Of a stretch of DNA of 64,000 nucleotides, positions 18,304 to 26,275 are shown in pieces. Below the pieces are notes generated by a model. It ran no database searches and was not told the origin of the DNA. It saw only the letters and a program-made list of their open reading frames with translations. Positions within the stretch are counted from its first letter, which is position 1; every line of letters starts with the position of its first letter. The position numbers were made by a program, and so were the translations under genes. Source of the stretch: an uncultured Alphaproteobacteria bacterium. Its GTDB lineage: Bacteria > Pseudomonadota > Alphaproteobacteria > HIMB59. The stretch covers positions 62,001 to 126,000 of the forward strand of contig CACGPP010000001.1 of NCBI GenBank assembly GCA_902574995.1. Direction: 5' to 3'.

Positions 18304-19812
18304 ATGTCCACAAATCCAATTCTCAAAATTTCAAAAGTTTCTAGGACTTTTGGTGCAATACAGGCTCTAAAAGAGGCAAATTTTGAGATAAATGAGGGTG
18401 AAATTATGGGACTAGTTGGAGAAAATGGAGCTGGAAAATCAACTCTTGTAAAAATTATAAGTGGATTTGACCCAGGTTTTAAAGGCAGCTATCAAATCAA
18501 TGGTAAAGAAGTAAAATTTGAAACGCCTTCACAAGCAGAGGAGTCTGGCATAGCTATTGCTCAACAAGAATTAAGCTTGATTCCTAATATGTCAGTTGCA
18601 GAAAATATTTTTCTTACTGGAGCTAAAGTAAAAAAATTTGCCACTCTTAATACATTGGCAAAGATGGCACGCCCATATCTTGATGAAGTTGGATTAACTG
18701 AAGTAGACCCAACTACTAGAATAAATTTATTATCTGTTGGTGAACAACATTTGGTAGAAGTAGCTAGATTAATTTCGAGAGAAGCAAAAATTTTAATTTT
18801 AGATGAGCCTACAGCTGCGTTGGGTGAAGCAGAGAGTCGAAGAATTTTAGAAATGGTTGAGCGTCTTGCAGCAAATGGTAAATCAATAATATATGTAAGT
18901 CATAGACTGGACGAAATTTTTAAGATTACAAAAAGAATAACAATATTAAGAGATGGAGTAAGTCAAGGTATTCAAGAAACTAAAGATATTGATGTAAATA
19001 AACTAGTTGAAATTATGCTTGGAAGAGAATTGGCAAATATGTTCCCATCAAAAGCTGACCATATAAGTGATGATCCAAAATTAGAAGTAAAAGAACTTTG
19101 GCCTGATGGCGTTTTAGAGCCGGTTAGTTTTTCAGCCTTCAAGGGAGAGATACTTGGACTCTCTGGGCAACTTGGTAGTGGAGCAGGTGAAGTATTAGCC
19201 TCCATAGCAGGCGCACTTCAATCTAGATCAGGTTCACTCACTTTGAACGGTGAAACCTTTTTACCAAAATCACCAAGTCATGCTATAAAGAAAAAAATTG
19301 CATATTGCTCCTCCGATAGAAAAAAAGATGGTCTTTTTCTTGGACGTCCAATATTTGAGAATTTAACCTCCCCAGCACTTGGTGCTATATCAAAATATGG
19401 TTTTAACTTTGGCAGTTCTGAGGATAATTATTCCAAAAATTTAGCAAAAGAGTTCTTAATTGATGTCAAAAGAATGCACGATGAGTCAGGTCTTTTAAGT
19501 GGCGGAAATCAACAAAAAGTAGCATTAGGAAAATGGCTTTCAATTAAGCCCGATGTATTGCTTGTGAATGAGCCGACAAGAGGTGTTGATGTTGGTGCTA
19601 AATCAGAGATATATCAAAGAATGAGAGAATTAGCAGCAAGGGGAATTACAATTATTTTTGCCTCTACTGATATCCAAGAAATCACATACCTTCCTGACAG
19701 GGTGATTACATTTTATAGAGGAATGATGATTGATGAACACCGATTAGAAAAAATTAAAACACCTCTTATTCTTAAAGAGATTACTGACCCATTTAACGAG
19801 ACAAACCTATGA
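18304..19812 (+). CDS. RbsA-type tandem ATP-binding subunit
   Basis: A double-domain sugar importer ATPase of 502 residues, the normal RbsA/MglA length. Domain 1 has Walker A GENGAGKST, a non-standard signature LSVGEQHLVEVARL, and Walker B ILILDEPTAALG. Domain 2 has the usual degenerate P-loop (SGQLGSGAGEVLASIAG), signature LSGGNQQKVALGKWL and VLLVNEPTRGVDVG. Asymmetric sites are normal for this family. It overlaps the next permease by 4 bases (ATGA) and is coupled to it. Confidence 0.92.
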   Translation: MSTNPILKISKVSRTFGAIQALKEANFEINEGEIMGLVGENGAGKSTLVKIISGFDPGFKGSYQINGKEVKFETPSQAEESGIAIAQQELSLIPNMSVAENIFLTGAKVKKFATLNTLAKMARPYLDEVGLTEVDPTTRINLLSVGEQHLVEVARLISREAKILILDEPTAALGEAESRRILEMVERLAANGKSIIYVSHRLDEIFKITKRITILRDGVSQGIQETKDIDVNKLVEIMLGRELANMFPSKADHISDDPKLEVKELWPDGVLEPVSFSAFKGEILGLSGQLGSGAGEVLASIAGALQSRSGSLTLNGETFLPKSPSHAIKKKIAYCSSDRKKDGLFLGRPIFENLTSPALGAISKYGFNFGSSEDNYSKNLAKEFLIDVKRMHDESGLLSGGNQQKVALGKWLSIKPDVLLVNEPTRGVDVGAKSEIYQRMRELAARGITIIFASTDIQEITYLPDRVITFYRGMMIDEHRLEKIKTPLILKEITDPFNETNL

Positions 19813-20849
19813 GTGCTATCATCGAAAATAATCAATTACCTTTTTCTGCAAAATTTCTACAATTCTATAAAGATCGCACACTTCTTGCTATTTTGTTGTC
19901 ACTTTTTGCTGTGATGTTTATATATGGAATTTTTTTCACAGAAAATTATTTAACAATAACCAATTTTAAAGCAATTATCAGAGATGCAGCACTATATGGC
20001 ATTATGGCTATAGGACTTACATTTGTGACTTTGTCAGGAAATTTTTTTTTATTGTCATTAAAAGAAACAGCATCAATTTGTGGTGTTACGTTTGCCATGG
20101 GTATGGCTACTGGTTTTGGATCACCGGATCTTGCAGGAAACTTTTTAGTTTCACTATTAGCTGCTTTAGCAGTAGGTGTCGTAAGTGGAGTAATACAAGG
20201 ATATTTTGTTGGAATGGGAGGCAACCCAATTGTAGTAACATTAGGTGGAGCAGGCATCCTATATGGTATTGGTGCATGGTGGAGTGATAACCTTGTAATA
20301 AACTTTACTAGACCTCATGATGCAGAATGGTTAGGAACAGGTTCTTTTTTGGGTCTTCCAAGTATCACATGGTCTTTTATTTTAATTGCCATTGCAGCTG
20401 AGATAGTTTTAAGACATACAAATTTTGGAAGAAAAGTTTATTTAGTTGGAGCAAACAAAGCTGCTGGAAAAGCCACTGGCCATGAAAATTTTTCCATGGC
20501 GATAATTGTTTTCACAATCTGTTCTGTTTGTTGTGCATTTGTTGCAGTAGCTTTTGTTGCTCAAATGGATAGTGCTCAATCTAATTATTTTTCTGCAGAA
20601 TTTGGATCATCAGGTGATATGACAATACTCGTTATAGCAACTGTCATGGTTGGTGGAAATTCAATAATGGGTGGTTATGGATCTACTTTAAGAACTAGTT
20701 TGGGAGCAATTTTTATTGCTATGGTTGATAATATGATGGTTTTACAAGGATTTAATAGTGGACCTAGAATAGTTGGTGTGGGCTTAATGATCGTGTTTAG
20801 TATCATTGTTTTTGGTTTATTTGCTAAAGGAAGTAGGGCACAGGAATAA
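19809..20849 (+). CDS. Sugar ABC permease, subunit 1 of the third importer
   Basis: An RbsC-type inner-membrane permease of 346 residues with 8-10 predicted membrane segments. Family signs are DAALYGIMAIGLTFVTLSGN, PIVVTLGGAGILYGIG, RHTNFGRKVYLVGANKAAG and VMVGGNSIMGGYGSTLRTS. The usual AGGIDLSVG motif is replaced by TLSGNFFLLSL. It is coupled to the genes on both sides (ATGA, TAATG). The importer probably uses a heterodimer of this and the next permease, since both are full length and different. Confidence 0.9.
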   Translation: MSAIIENNQLPFSAKFLQFYKDRTLLAILLSLFAVMFIYGIFFTENYLTITNFKAIIRDAALYGIMAIGLTFVTLSGNFFLLSLKETASICGVTFAMGMATGFGSPDLAGNFLVSLLAALAVGVVSGVIQGYFVGMGGNPIVVTLGGAGILYGIGAWWSDNLVINFTRPHDAEWLGTGSFLGLPSITWSFILIAIAAEIVLRHTNFGRKVYLVGANKAAGKATGHENFSMAIIVFTICSVCCAFVAVAFVAQMDSAQSNYFSAEFGSSGDMTILVIATVMVGGNSIMGGYGSTLRTSLGAIFIAMVDNMMVLQGFNSGPRIVGVGLMIVFSIIVFGLFAKGSRAQE

Positions 20850-21883
20850 TGGAAAATTTTATAAAAAAGATTACAAAAGATGTAGATCTCTCTTTTGCAA
20901 TCTTATTATCATTTTGTGTTTACGTATTCTTTGCAATTAATATTGAAGTTTTCTTTAGCCACAATATTAGTTTCGCTATTCTTGAAAGGTTTGCAGTCTT
21001 GGGTCTTGTAGGTTTAGCATTAACAATTTGTATAATTGCTGGTGAAATTGATTTATCAATTGGGTCCAACGCAGCCCTATGCGCTGTGATAGTTGTAAAA
21101 TTAACAGACCCCTTAGGCGCCCCATTAGCGATGATTATAGGACTTTCAGTTTCAACTTTAATCGGTGCAACACAAGGTTTTGTTATAGCTTTCATAAGAA
21201 TAAGAGCGATTGTGATTACAGTTGGTACGCTAATGTTGCTTAGAGGTGTTGCTTTGCTAATTGCTGAAGAAAAAACAGTTATGTTAACAGATTTTAGAGT
21301 TCCTGATTTTATTACTACTAAAGTTTTAATGTATTTTTCACCTGCTAGCCTAACGGTTATCTTCATATTCATTTGTGTAGGAATTTTTATGCGTTACACA
21401 AAATATGGAAGAGAAATATATGCGATCGGTGGAGCAAGAAAAGAAGCACTCACTGCAGGTATACCTTTAAGACGCCCAATGATTATAGCCTTTGCCTTGT
21501 CAGGTTTTTGTGCCGGTTTTGCTGGAACCGTAATTGGTTTGAAATCAGGGACGGCTCAAGGTTTAGGACTGCAATACCTTCTTTTAGCAGGAACTGTTGC
21601 AGCTTTTGTTGGAGGTGTGAGCATATTAGGAGGAAAGGGTGGTGTTTTAGGAGCAGCTATTGGAGCTTTAACAGTTAATTTTTTAAATACTGGTCTCGTA
21701 TTTTATGCACTTCAGGTCCATTTCGTTCAATTATTCACATCAGTGCTTTTGGTTATAGTTATAGTTTTTCAAACTATGTCTAGGGTATTTGACTCTCGGC
21801 AAGCTAGGAAGAGTCTGCTTGCCACAATTGATGAACGAAAAACATCTTTGCTAGAAAAAAAAAGATCGGCTTTAGGTAGATAA
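20849..21883 (+). CDS. Sugar ABC permease, subunit 2 of the third importer
   Basis: An RbsC-type permease of 344 residues. It keeps the family motif IIAGEIDLSIGSNAALCA, then IRAIVITVGTLMLLRG, MRYTKYGREIYAIGGARKEAL and GGVSILGGKGGVLGAAIG. The C-terminal tail is basic (ERKTSLLEKKRSALGR). It starts in a TAATG overlap with the previous permease and ends the transporter unit; candidate operator copy 3 begins at its stop codon. Confidence 0.91.
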   Translation: MENFIKKITKDVDLSFAILLSFCVYVFFAINIEVFFSHNISFAILERFAVLGLVGLALTICIIAGEIDLSIGSNAALCAVIVVKLTDPLGAPLAMIIGLSVSTLIGATQGFVIAFIRIRAIVITVGTLMLLRGVALLIAEEKTVMLTDFRVPDFITTKVLMYFSPASLTVIFIFICVGIFMRYTKYGREIYAIGGARKEALTAGIPLRRPMIIAFALSGFCAGFAGTVIGLKSGTAQGLGLQYLLLAGTVAAFVGGVSILGGKGGVLGAAIGALTVNFLNTGLVFYALQVHFVQLFTSVLLVIVIVFQTMSRVFDSRQARKSLLATIDERKTSLLEKKRSALGR

Positions 21884-21899
21884 TATTCATTTTGAATAT
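21883..21899. promoter_or_regulatory. Candidate operator, copy 3 (start of the 10.6-kb catabolic operon)
   Basis: Inverted repeat ATATTCA-TTT-TGAATAT, with the 13-base core at 21885-21897 identical to copy 1. It ends 54 bases before the SDR start. A second inverted repeat, TATTTGAA-8 bases-TTCAAATA (21899-21922), follows directly and may be a further half-site pair or part of the promoter. Confidence 0.65.
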
Positions 21900-21952
21900 A
21901 TTTGAAGTCAGTAATTCAAATACATATTATATAATAAGGACGGAGGAAATTT

Positions 21953-22756
21953 ATGGATAAAGAGAGACTAAAAGGGAAAAATGTTCTAATTACTGGCGCT
22001 GCACAAGGTATGGGCGCTGCAGTAGGCGAGCACTTTGCTGCCCAAGGAGCTAAAATTTGTCTAACAGATGTAAACCTTGACGGTTGTAAAGAGGTTGAAG
22101 AGAGAATTAGGTCAGCTGGAGGTGAGGCTATTTCATGTAAAGTAGACGTGAGAAATCGTGAAGATCACGTAACTGCTGTAAAAGCAACAGTTGAAAATTT
22201 TGGTAGTCTTAATGTTTCTATAAATAATGCTGGAGTAAACAAACCACTTTTCTTCATGGATATAACTGAGGAAAATTATGATTTTATTATGGATATAAAT
22301 GTTCGAGGAGCTCTTTTAGGTATGCAAGAACAAGCTCGGCAAATGATTAAACAAGGTAAACAAAAAGAACCATATAAAATTATTCATGTAGCTTCTATTT
22401 TATCCAGGGAAACTTTTGATGATGTTGTGGTTTATGGAATGAGCAAACATGCCATAGCTGCTTTAATAAAAGGTGGTGCAAAAAGTTTAGTTGAGCATGG
22501 CATTACCGTTAATGGATATGGCCCTGGTGTAGTAAGAACAGAGTTATGGGAGCAACTAGATAAAGATTTAGTTGCAATTGGAAAATTTGATAAACCCGGA
22601 GAGTCAATGGACTCAATTGCAGAGAATATGATTTTGATGAAGAGGTATTCCTATCCTGAAGACGTCGTGGGCACAGCATCATTTTTAGCATCTAGTGAGT
22701 CTGATTACATGACAGGACAAATACTTATGATTGATGGAGGAATGGTAATTCAATAA
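21953..22756 (+). CDS. SDR-family oxidoreductase, first gene of the catabolic operon
   Basis: A short-chain dehydrogenase of 267 residues. Motifs: TGAAQGMGAAVG for NAD(P) binding, NNAGVNKP, HVASILSRE with the catalytic Ser, VYGMSKHAIAAL with the YxxxK pair, and C-terminal DYMTGQILMIDGGMV. The start has CGGAGGAAA upstream. It is followed without a gap by the M24-family gene and heads a row of co-directional genes to 32527. It may oxidise a sugar alcohol, a sugar or an acetoin-like hydroxyketone, since acetoin/butanediol reductases are in this family; the choice is not settled by sequence. Confidence 0.88.
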   Translation: MDKERLKGKNVLITGAAQGMGAAVGEHFAAQGAKICLTDVNLDGCKEVEERIRSAGGEAISCKVDVRNREDHVTAVKATVENFGSLNVSINNAGVNKPLFFMDITEENYDFIMDINVRGALLGMQEQARQMIKQGKQKEPYKIIHVASILSRETFDDVVVYGMSKHAIAALIKGGAKSLVEHGITVNGYGPGVVRTELWEQLDKDLVAIGKFDKPGESMDSIAENMILMKRYSYPEDVVGTASFLASSESDYMTGQILMIDGGMVIQ

Positions 22757-24046
22757 ATGAGCGAACCTTCAATCATAAAACCTGAAGATATAAATCCAAA
22801 TTACGATTGGCATAGAAGAGTACCATCTCATGGAAGAACAAATGTAGATTATGAAGAGAGAATTAACTTTCCTAGACTTCACAAATATAGACTGGGAAGA
22901 GCTAGAGAGGCTCTAAAAAATTCAAAAGCCGGTTCACTCCTTTGTTTTGATAATAACAACATCAGATATCTCACAAGCACAGTTATTGGAGAGTGGTCAA
23001 GAGACAAAATATGTAGATATTCTCTATTAGCTCAAGACCATGATCCTGTGCTGTGGGATTTCGGTTCAGCTGCAAAACATCACCAATTATTTTCGCCTTG
23101 GCTTCCAAAAGAAAGTTGGAAGGCAGGGATGGTAGGCTTAAGGGGTACAGTTCATCCTGATGCAGGATTAATGAAAAATGCTGCAAAAGAAATAAAATCA
23201 ATGTTAAATGAGAAGGGAGTAGCAAATGAACCCGTAGGTGTGGATCTTGTTGAACCAGCAATGATGTTTGCTCTTCAAGCAGAGGGTTTAGAGATAATTG
23301 ATGGACAGCAAATTCTTCTTGAAGCCAGGGAAATAAAATCAAGAGATGAGCTAATGTTATTAAACCAGGCTGCATCGATGGTTGATGCAACTTATCATCA
23401 AATTTATGAGACAATGAAGCCTGGCGTTAGTGAAGCCCAAATAGTTGCTAATGCAAATAAGCTCTTATATGAACTTGGTTCAGATGATGTCGAGGCAATA
23501 AATGCTATTTCAGGTGAAAGATGTAATCCGCATCCACATAATTTTACAGATAGAATTTTTAGACCTGGTGATCAAGCTTTCTTCGACATACTTCAATCTT
23601 ATATGGGCTACAGGACTTGTTATTACAGGACCTTCAACATTGGACGGGCATCAGACTCTCAAAATGATGCCTACAAGCAGTGTCGTGAGTGGCTAGACAA
23701 AGCTATTGAACTTGTAAAACCTGGAGTTTCTACAGATAAAATTGCATCAGTATGGCCGAAGGCTGAGGAATTTGGTTTTGCAAATGAAATGTCAGCATTC
23801 GCATTACAGTTTGGACATGGTTTAGGTTTGGCAATTCATGAAAGACCAATAATCAGCCGATTAGTTTCAATGGACTCACCTGATGAAATTAAAGAAGGAA
23901 TGGTTTTTGCTCTTGAAACCTATTGTCCTGCAAAAGATGGTTATTCTGCTGCAAGAATTGAAGAAGAATTGATTGTTACTGATAAAGGATGCCAAGTAAT
24001 TTCCTTGTTCCCTGCTGAAGATCTACCTATTGCTAATAAATATTAA
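22757..24046 (+). CDS. M24-family (pita-bread fold) hydrolase or lyase, altered metal site
   Basis: A 429-residue creatinase/prolidase-fold protein. The N-terminal domain (CFDNNNIRYLTSTV, VLWDFGSAAKHH) resembles DddP-like and ectoine-hydrolase-like members more than true aminopeptidases. Of the five usual metal ligands I see D277 (FFDILQSY), H354 (FGHGLGLAIH), E387 (FALETYCP) and E402 (ARIEEEL), but the second Asp, expected 11 residues after D277, is C288 (GYRTCYYRTF). Peptidase activity is therefore doubtful. It shares TAATG with the E1 alpha gene, so it is tied to the TPP-enzyme genes. Confidence 0.8.
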   Translation: MSEPSIIKPEDINPNYDWHRRVPSHGRTNVDYEERINFPRLHKYRLGRAREALKNSKAGSLLCFDNNNIRYLTSTVIGEWSRDKICRYSLLAQDHDPVLWDFGSAAKHHQLFSPWLPKESWKAGMVGLRGTVHPDAGLMKNAAKEIKSMLNEKGVANEPVGVDLVEPAMMFALQAEGLEIIDGQQILLEAREIKSRDELMLLNQAASMVDATYHQIYETMKPGVSEAQIVANANKLLYELGSDDVEAINAISGERCNPHPHNFTDRIFRPGDQAFFDILQSYMGYRTCYYRTFNIGRASDSQNDAYKQCREWLDKAIELVKPGVSTDKIASVWPKAEEFGFANEMSAFALQFGHGLGLAIHERPIISRLVSMDSPDEIKEGMVFALETYCPAKDGYSAARIEEELIVTDKGCQVISLFPAEDLPIANKY

Positions 24047-25050
24047 TGGTAGATAAATTAAATGACGATATAGGAGAAGAGAAAAGACTTCAATTATGGG
24101 AAATGATGCTAAAATTAAGGCTAGTCGAAAAAAAAGCATATGATCTTTTTCTTCAAAATCTTATTAAGGGCACTAGCCATTTAGCTCTTGGTCAGGAAGC
24201 TATTGCAGGTGCTTTCGGAGTCGCCTTGAAACAGGGTGATTACACATTTTGCACATATCGTGGGCACGCACATACACTAGCAAGAGGATCTTCAATCGAA
24301 GGAGTCTTAGGAGAATTAATGGGTAGACAGTGTGGCTTGATGAAAGGTAAAGGAGGGTCCATGCATCTTACAGATGTAGATAAAGGAGTTATGGGTTCAT
24401 ATGCTATTATAGGTGCTCATTTAACTATAGCCAATGGAACTGCTTTAGCGTCAAAATATAACAAAACAAATGAGGTGAGCGTTTGTTTTTTTGGAGACGG
24501 TACTACAAACATTGGAGCATTCCATGAAGCACTGAACATGGCAAAAATTTGGAATTTACCCATAGTGTTTGTTTGTGAAAATAATTTATATATGGAATAT
24601 ACACCAATTCATGAAGTTACTGCTGTTGAACATCCAGCTGCTGATAGAGCAGGCGCTTACGATTTAGACAAAATTATTGTGGACGGAAATGATGCTGATG
24701 AAATGCTAAGGACTGCAGAAAAAGCTATTTCAAAAGCGAGAGAGGGTAAAGGTCCAAGTCTAATTGAAGCCAAGACTTATCGACATAGTGGGCATTCAAG
24801 AGCTGACCCAGGTAAGTATAGACCTGATGAGGAAGTAAAAGATTGGATGGAAAACAAAGACCCAATAAAAAATTACAGAGCAAAGTTATTAGATTTTAAT
24901 ATTAATGAAAAAATAATTTCTGAAATTGAGGAGAAAATTAAAGATCAAGTTGAAAAAGCAACTGAAATTTCCATGGCTTCTCCAATTCCAGAAATTAAAG
25001 AAATATATACTGATGTATGGGCTAATGGAGGTTCTGAGTGGCACAATTAA
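24046..25050 (+). CDS. TPP-dependent dehydrogenase E1, alpha subunit
   Basis: A 334-residue E1 alpha of the pyruvate/acetoin dehydrogenase type. Visible marks: GTSHLALGQEAIAGAFG, TYRGHAHTLARG, GLMKGKGGSMHLTD and the TPP motif GDGTTNIGAFHEALNMA ending in ENN. The phosphorylation-loop region is RHSGHSRADPGKYR. It would form an alpha2-beta2 enzyme with the next gene, which it overlaps by 13 bases. The genes fit the acetoin dehydrogenase (AcoAB) layout better than the long single-chain PDH. The operon has no E2 acyltransferase, only a separate lipoyl domain. Confidence 0.92.
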   Translation: MVDKLNDDIGEEKRLQLWEMMLKLRLVEKKAYDLFLQNLIKGTSHLALGQEAIAGAFGVALKQGDYTFCTYRGHAHTLARGSSIEGVLGELMGRQCGLMKGKGGSMHLTDVDKGVMGSYAIIGAHLTIANGTALASKYNKTNEVSVCFFGDGTTNIGAFHEALNMAKIWNLPIVFVCENNLYMEYTPIHEVTAVEHPAADRAGAYDLDKIIVDGNDADEMLRTAEKAISKAREGKGPSLIEAKTYRHSGHSRADPGKYRPDEEVKDWMENKDPIKNYRAKLLDFNINEKIISEIEEKIKDQVEKATEISMASPIPEIKEIYTDVWANGGSEWHN

Positions 25051-26021
25051 CTTACAGAGCAAGTGTTTCACTCGCAATAGCTCAATCCATGAGAAAAGAT
25101 CAAAAAGTTTTTTTTATAGGTGAGGACGTAGGTGCTGCGGGTGGAGTATTTAAAGCGACGGTAGGTCTTTTAGAGGAGTTTGGGAAAGAGAGAGTCATGG
25201 ATGCACCAATTTCAGAACAAGCGATTTTAGGTGCAGCTATGGGCGCAGCTATGACAGGCTTAAGACCAATTGCAGAAATAATGTTTTCAGATTTTTTAGC
25301 TGTTTGTTGGGATATTGTGGCAAATCAAATTGCTAAAACTAGATATATGTCAGATGGCCAAATCAATATTCCATTGGTCATTAGGACTGCAAATGGTGGA
25401 GGATCAAAATTTGGAGCACAACATTCTCAAAGTTTGGAAAATTGGTCTATGATGATACCAGGTTTAAAAGTAGTAGCACCAAGCTGCCCTAGTGATGTGT
25501 TGGGTTTGATGGATAGCGCTGTAAAGGACCCCGATCCTGTTATATTTTATGAACATAAATCACTTTATGCATTTAAAGAAGAAATTGAACAAACTGATTT
25601 ATCCATTCCTATCGGGGAGGCTAATACGCTTCACGAGGGAAAAGATATTACTATTATTGGTCTAGCTTTAATGGCACAAAGAGCAAAAGATGCTGCATTA
25701 ATTTTGAAAGACAAACATGATATCAATGCAAAGGTAATCGATCTGAGATCTCTAGTGCCCCTAGATTTACAAACAATAAAAAAATCTGTAATCGAGACTG
25801 GTCATGTCATGACAGTAGAAGAAAATCCAAGACTTTGTGGATGGGGAGCAGAAATATCATCTTTAATTTCAGAACATTGTTTTAAAAATTTAAAAGGCCC
25901 TGTCACTAGAGTAACTACACCACACGTACCATTGCCAAGTGCCGACATACTCGAAGATAATACAATTCCCTCAGTGGAACTAATTGTAAATGAGGTTATA
26001 AAAAAACTAAAAGGAGAATAA
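25038..26021 (+). CDS. TPP-dependent dehydrogenase E1, beta subunit
   Basis: A 327-residue transketolase-like beta subunit. Marks: GEDVGAAGGVFKATVGL, DAPISEQAILGAAMGAAM with the TPP-contacting Glu, IRTANGGGSKFGAQHSQSLE and VIDLRSLVPLD in the C-terminal domain. It is translated in overlap with E1 alpha and followed after 2 bases by the lipoyl-domain gene. In known complexes this subunit helps the alpha subunit decarboxylate a 2-oxo acid or cleave a diketone or hydroxyketone and reductively acylate lipoate. Confidence 0.92.
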   Translation: MAQLTYRASVSLAIAQSMRKDQKVFFIGEDVGAAGGVFKATVGLLEEFGKERVMDAPISEQAILGAAMGAAMTGLRPIAEIMFSDFLAVCWDIVANQIAKTRYMSDGQINIPLVIRTANGGGSKFGAQHSQSLENWSMMIPGLKVVAPSCPSDVLGLMDSAVKDPDPVIFYEHKSLYAFKEEIEQTDLSIPIGEANTLHEGKDITIIGLALMAQRAKDAALILKDKHDINAKVIDLRSLVPLDLQTIKKSVIETGHVMTVEENPRLCGWGAEISSLISEHCFKNLKGPVTRVTTPHVPLPSADILEDNTIPSVELIVNEVIKKLKGE

Positions 26022-26023
26022 TT

Positions 26024-26251
26024 ATGGAAATAATAATGCCATCCCTTGGAGAAACTGTTGACGAGGGAAAAGTAGTAAAGTGGCTTAAAAAAGTCGGAGA
26101 TGAAATAAAAGAGGGAGATATACTTTGTGAGGTTGAGACTGATAAGACAGCTGCCGAGATACCTTCAACTGTCAATGGAAAATTAACAGAGATAATTGCA
26201 CAAGAGGGAGATACGATCCCTGTAGGTGGTAAAATTGCCACTGTAGAATAA
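26024..26251 (+). CDS. Stand-alone lipoyl-domain protein
   Basis: A 75-residue protein made only of a biotinyl/lipoyl fold. It starts IIMPSLGETVDEGKVVKW, as E2 lipoyl domains do, and has the lipoylation motif ETDKTAAE with Lys41 as the expected site. No peripheral-subunit-binding or acyltransferase domain follows; the stop is clean and the next gene starts 24 bases later. Its partners are the E1 alpha and beta genes just upstream. It may work with the E2/E3 core of another complex, or carry the acyl group to an unknown acceptor. Confidence 0.9.
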   Translation: MEIIMPSLGETVDEGKVVKWLKKVGDEIKEGDILCEVETDKTAAEIPSTVNGKLTEIIAQEGDTIPVGGKIATVE

Positions 26252-26275
26252 TAATTAAAACTGTTATAAATATTT

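Noticed and set aside
20920..21372. A 150-residue minus-strand frame inside the second permease of the third importer.
   Set aside because: It is opposite a clear RbsC-type permease and its product looks like reverse-complemented membrane-protein codons.
22983..23414. A 143-residue minus-strand frame inside the M24-family gene.
   Set aside because: The sense gene has a continuous, motif-bearing frame; the antisense product is Leu/His/Gln-rich with no start signal.
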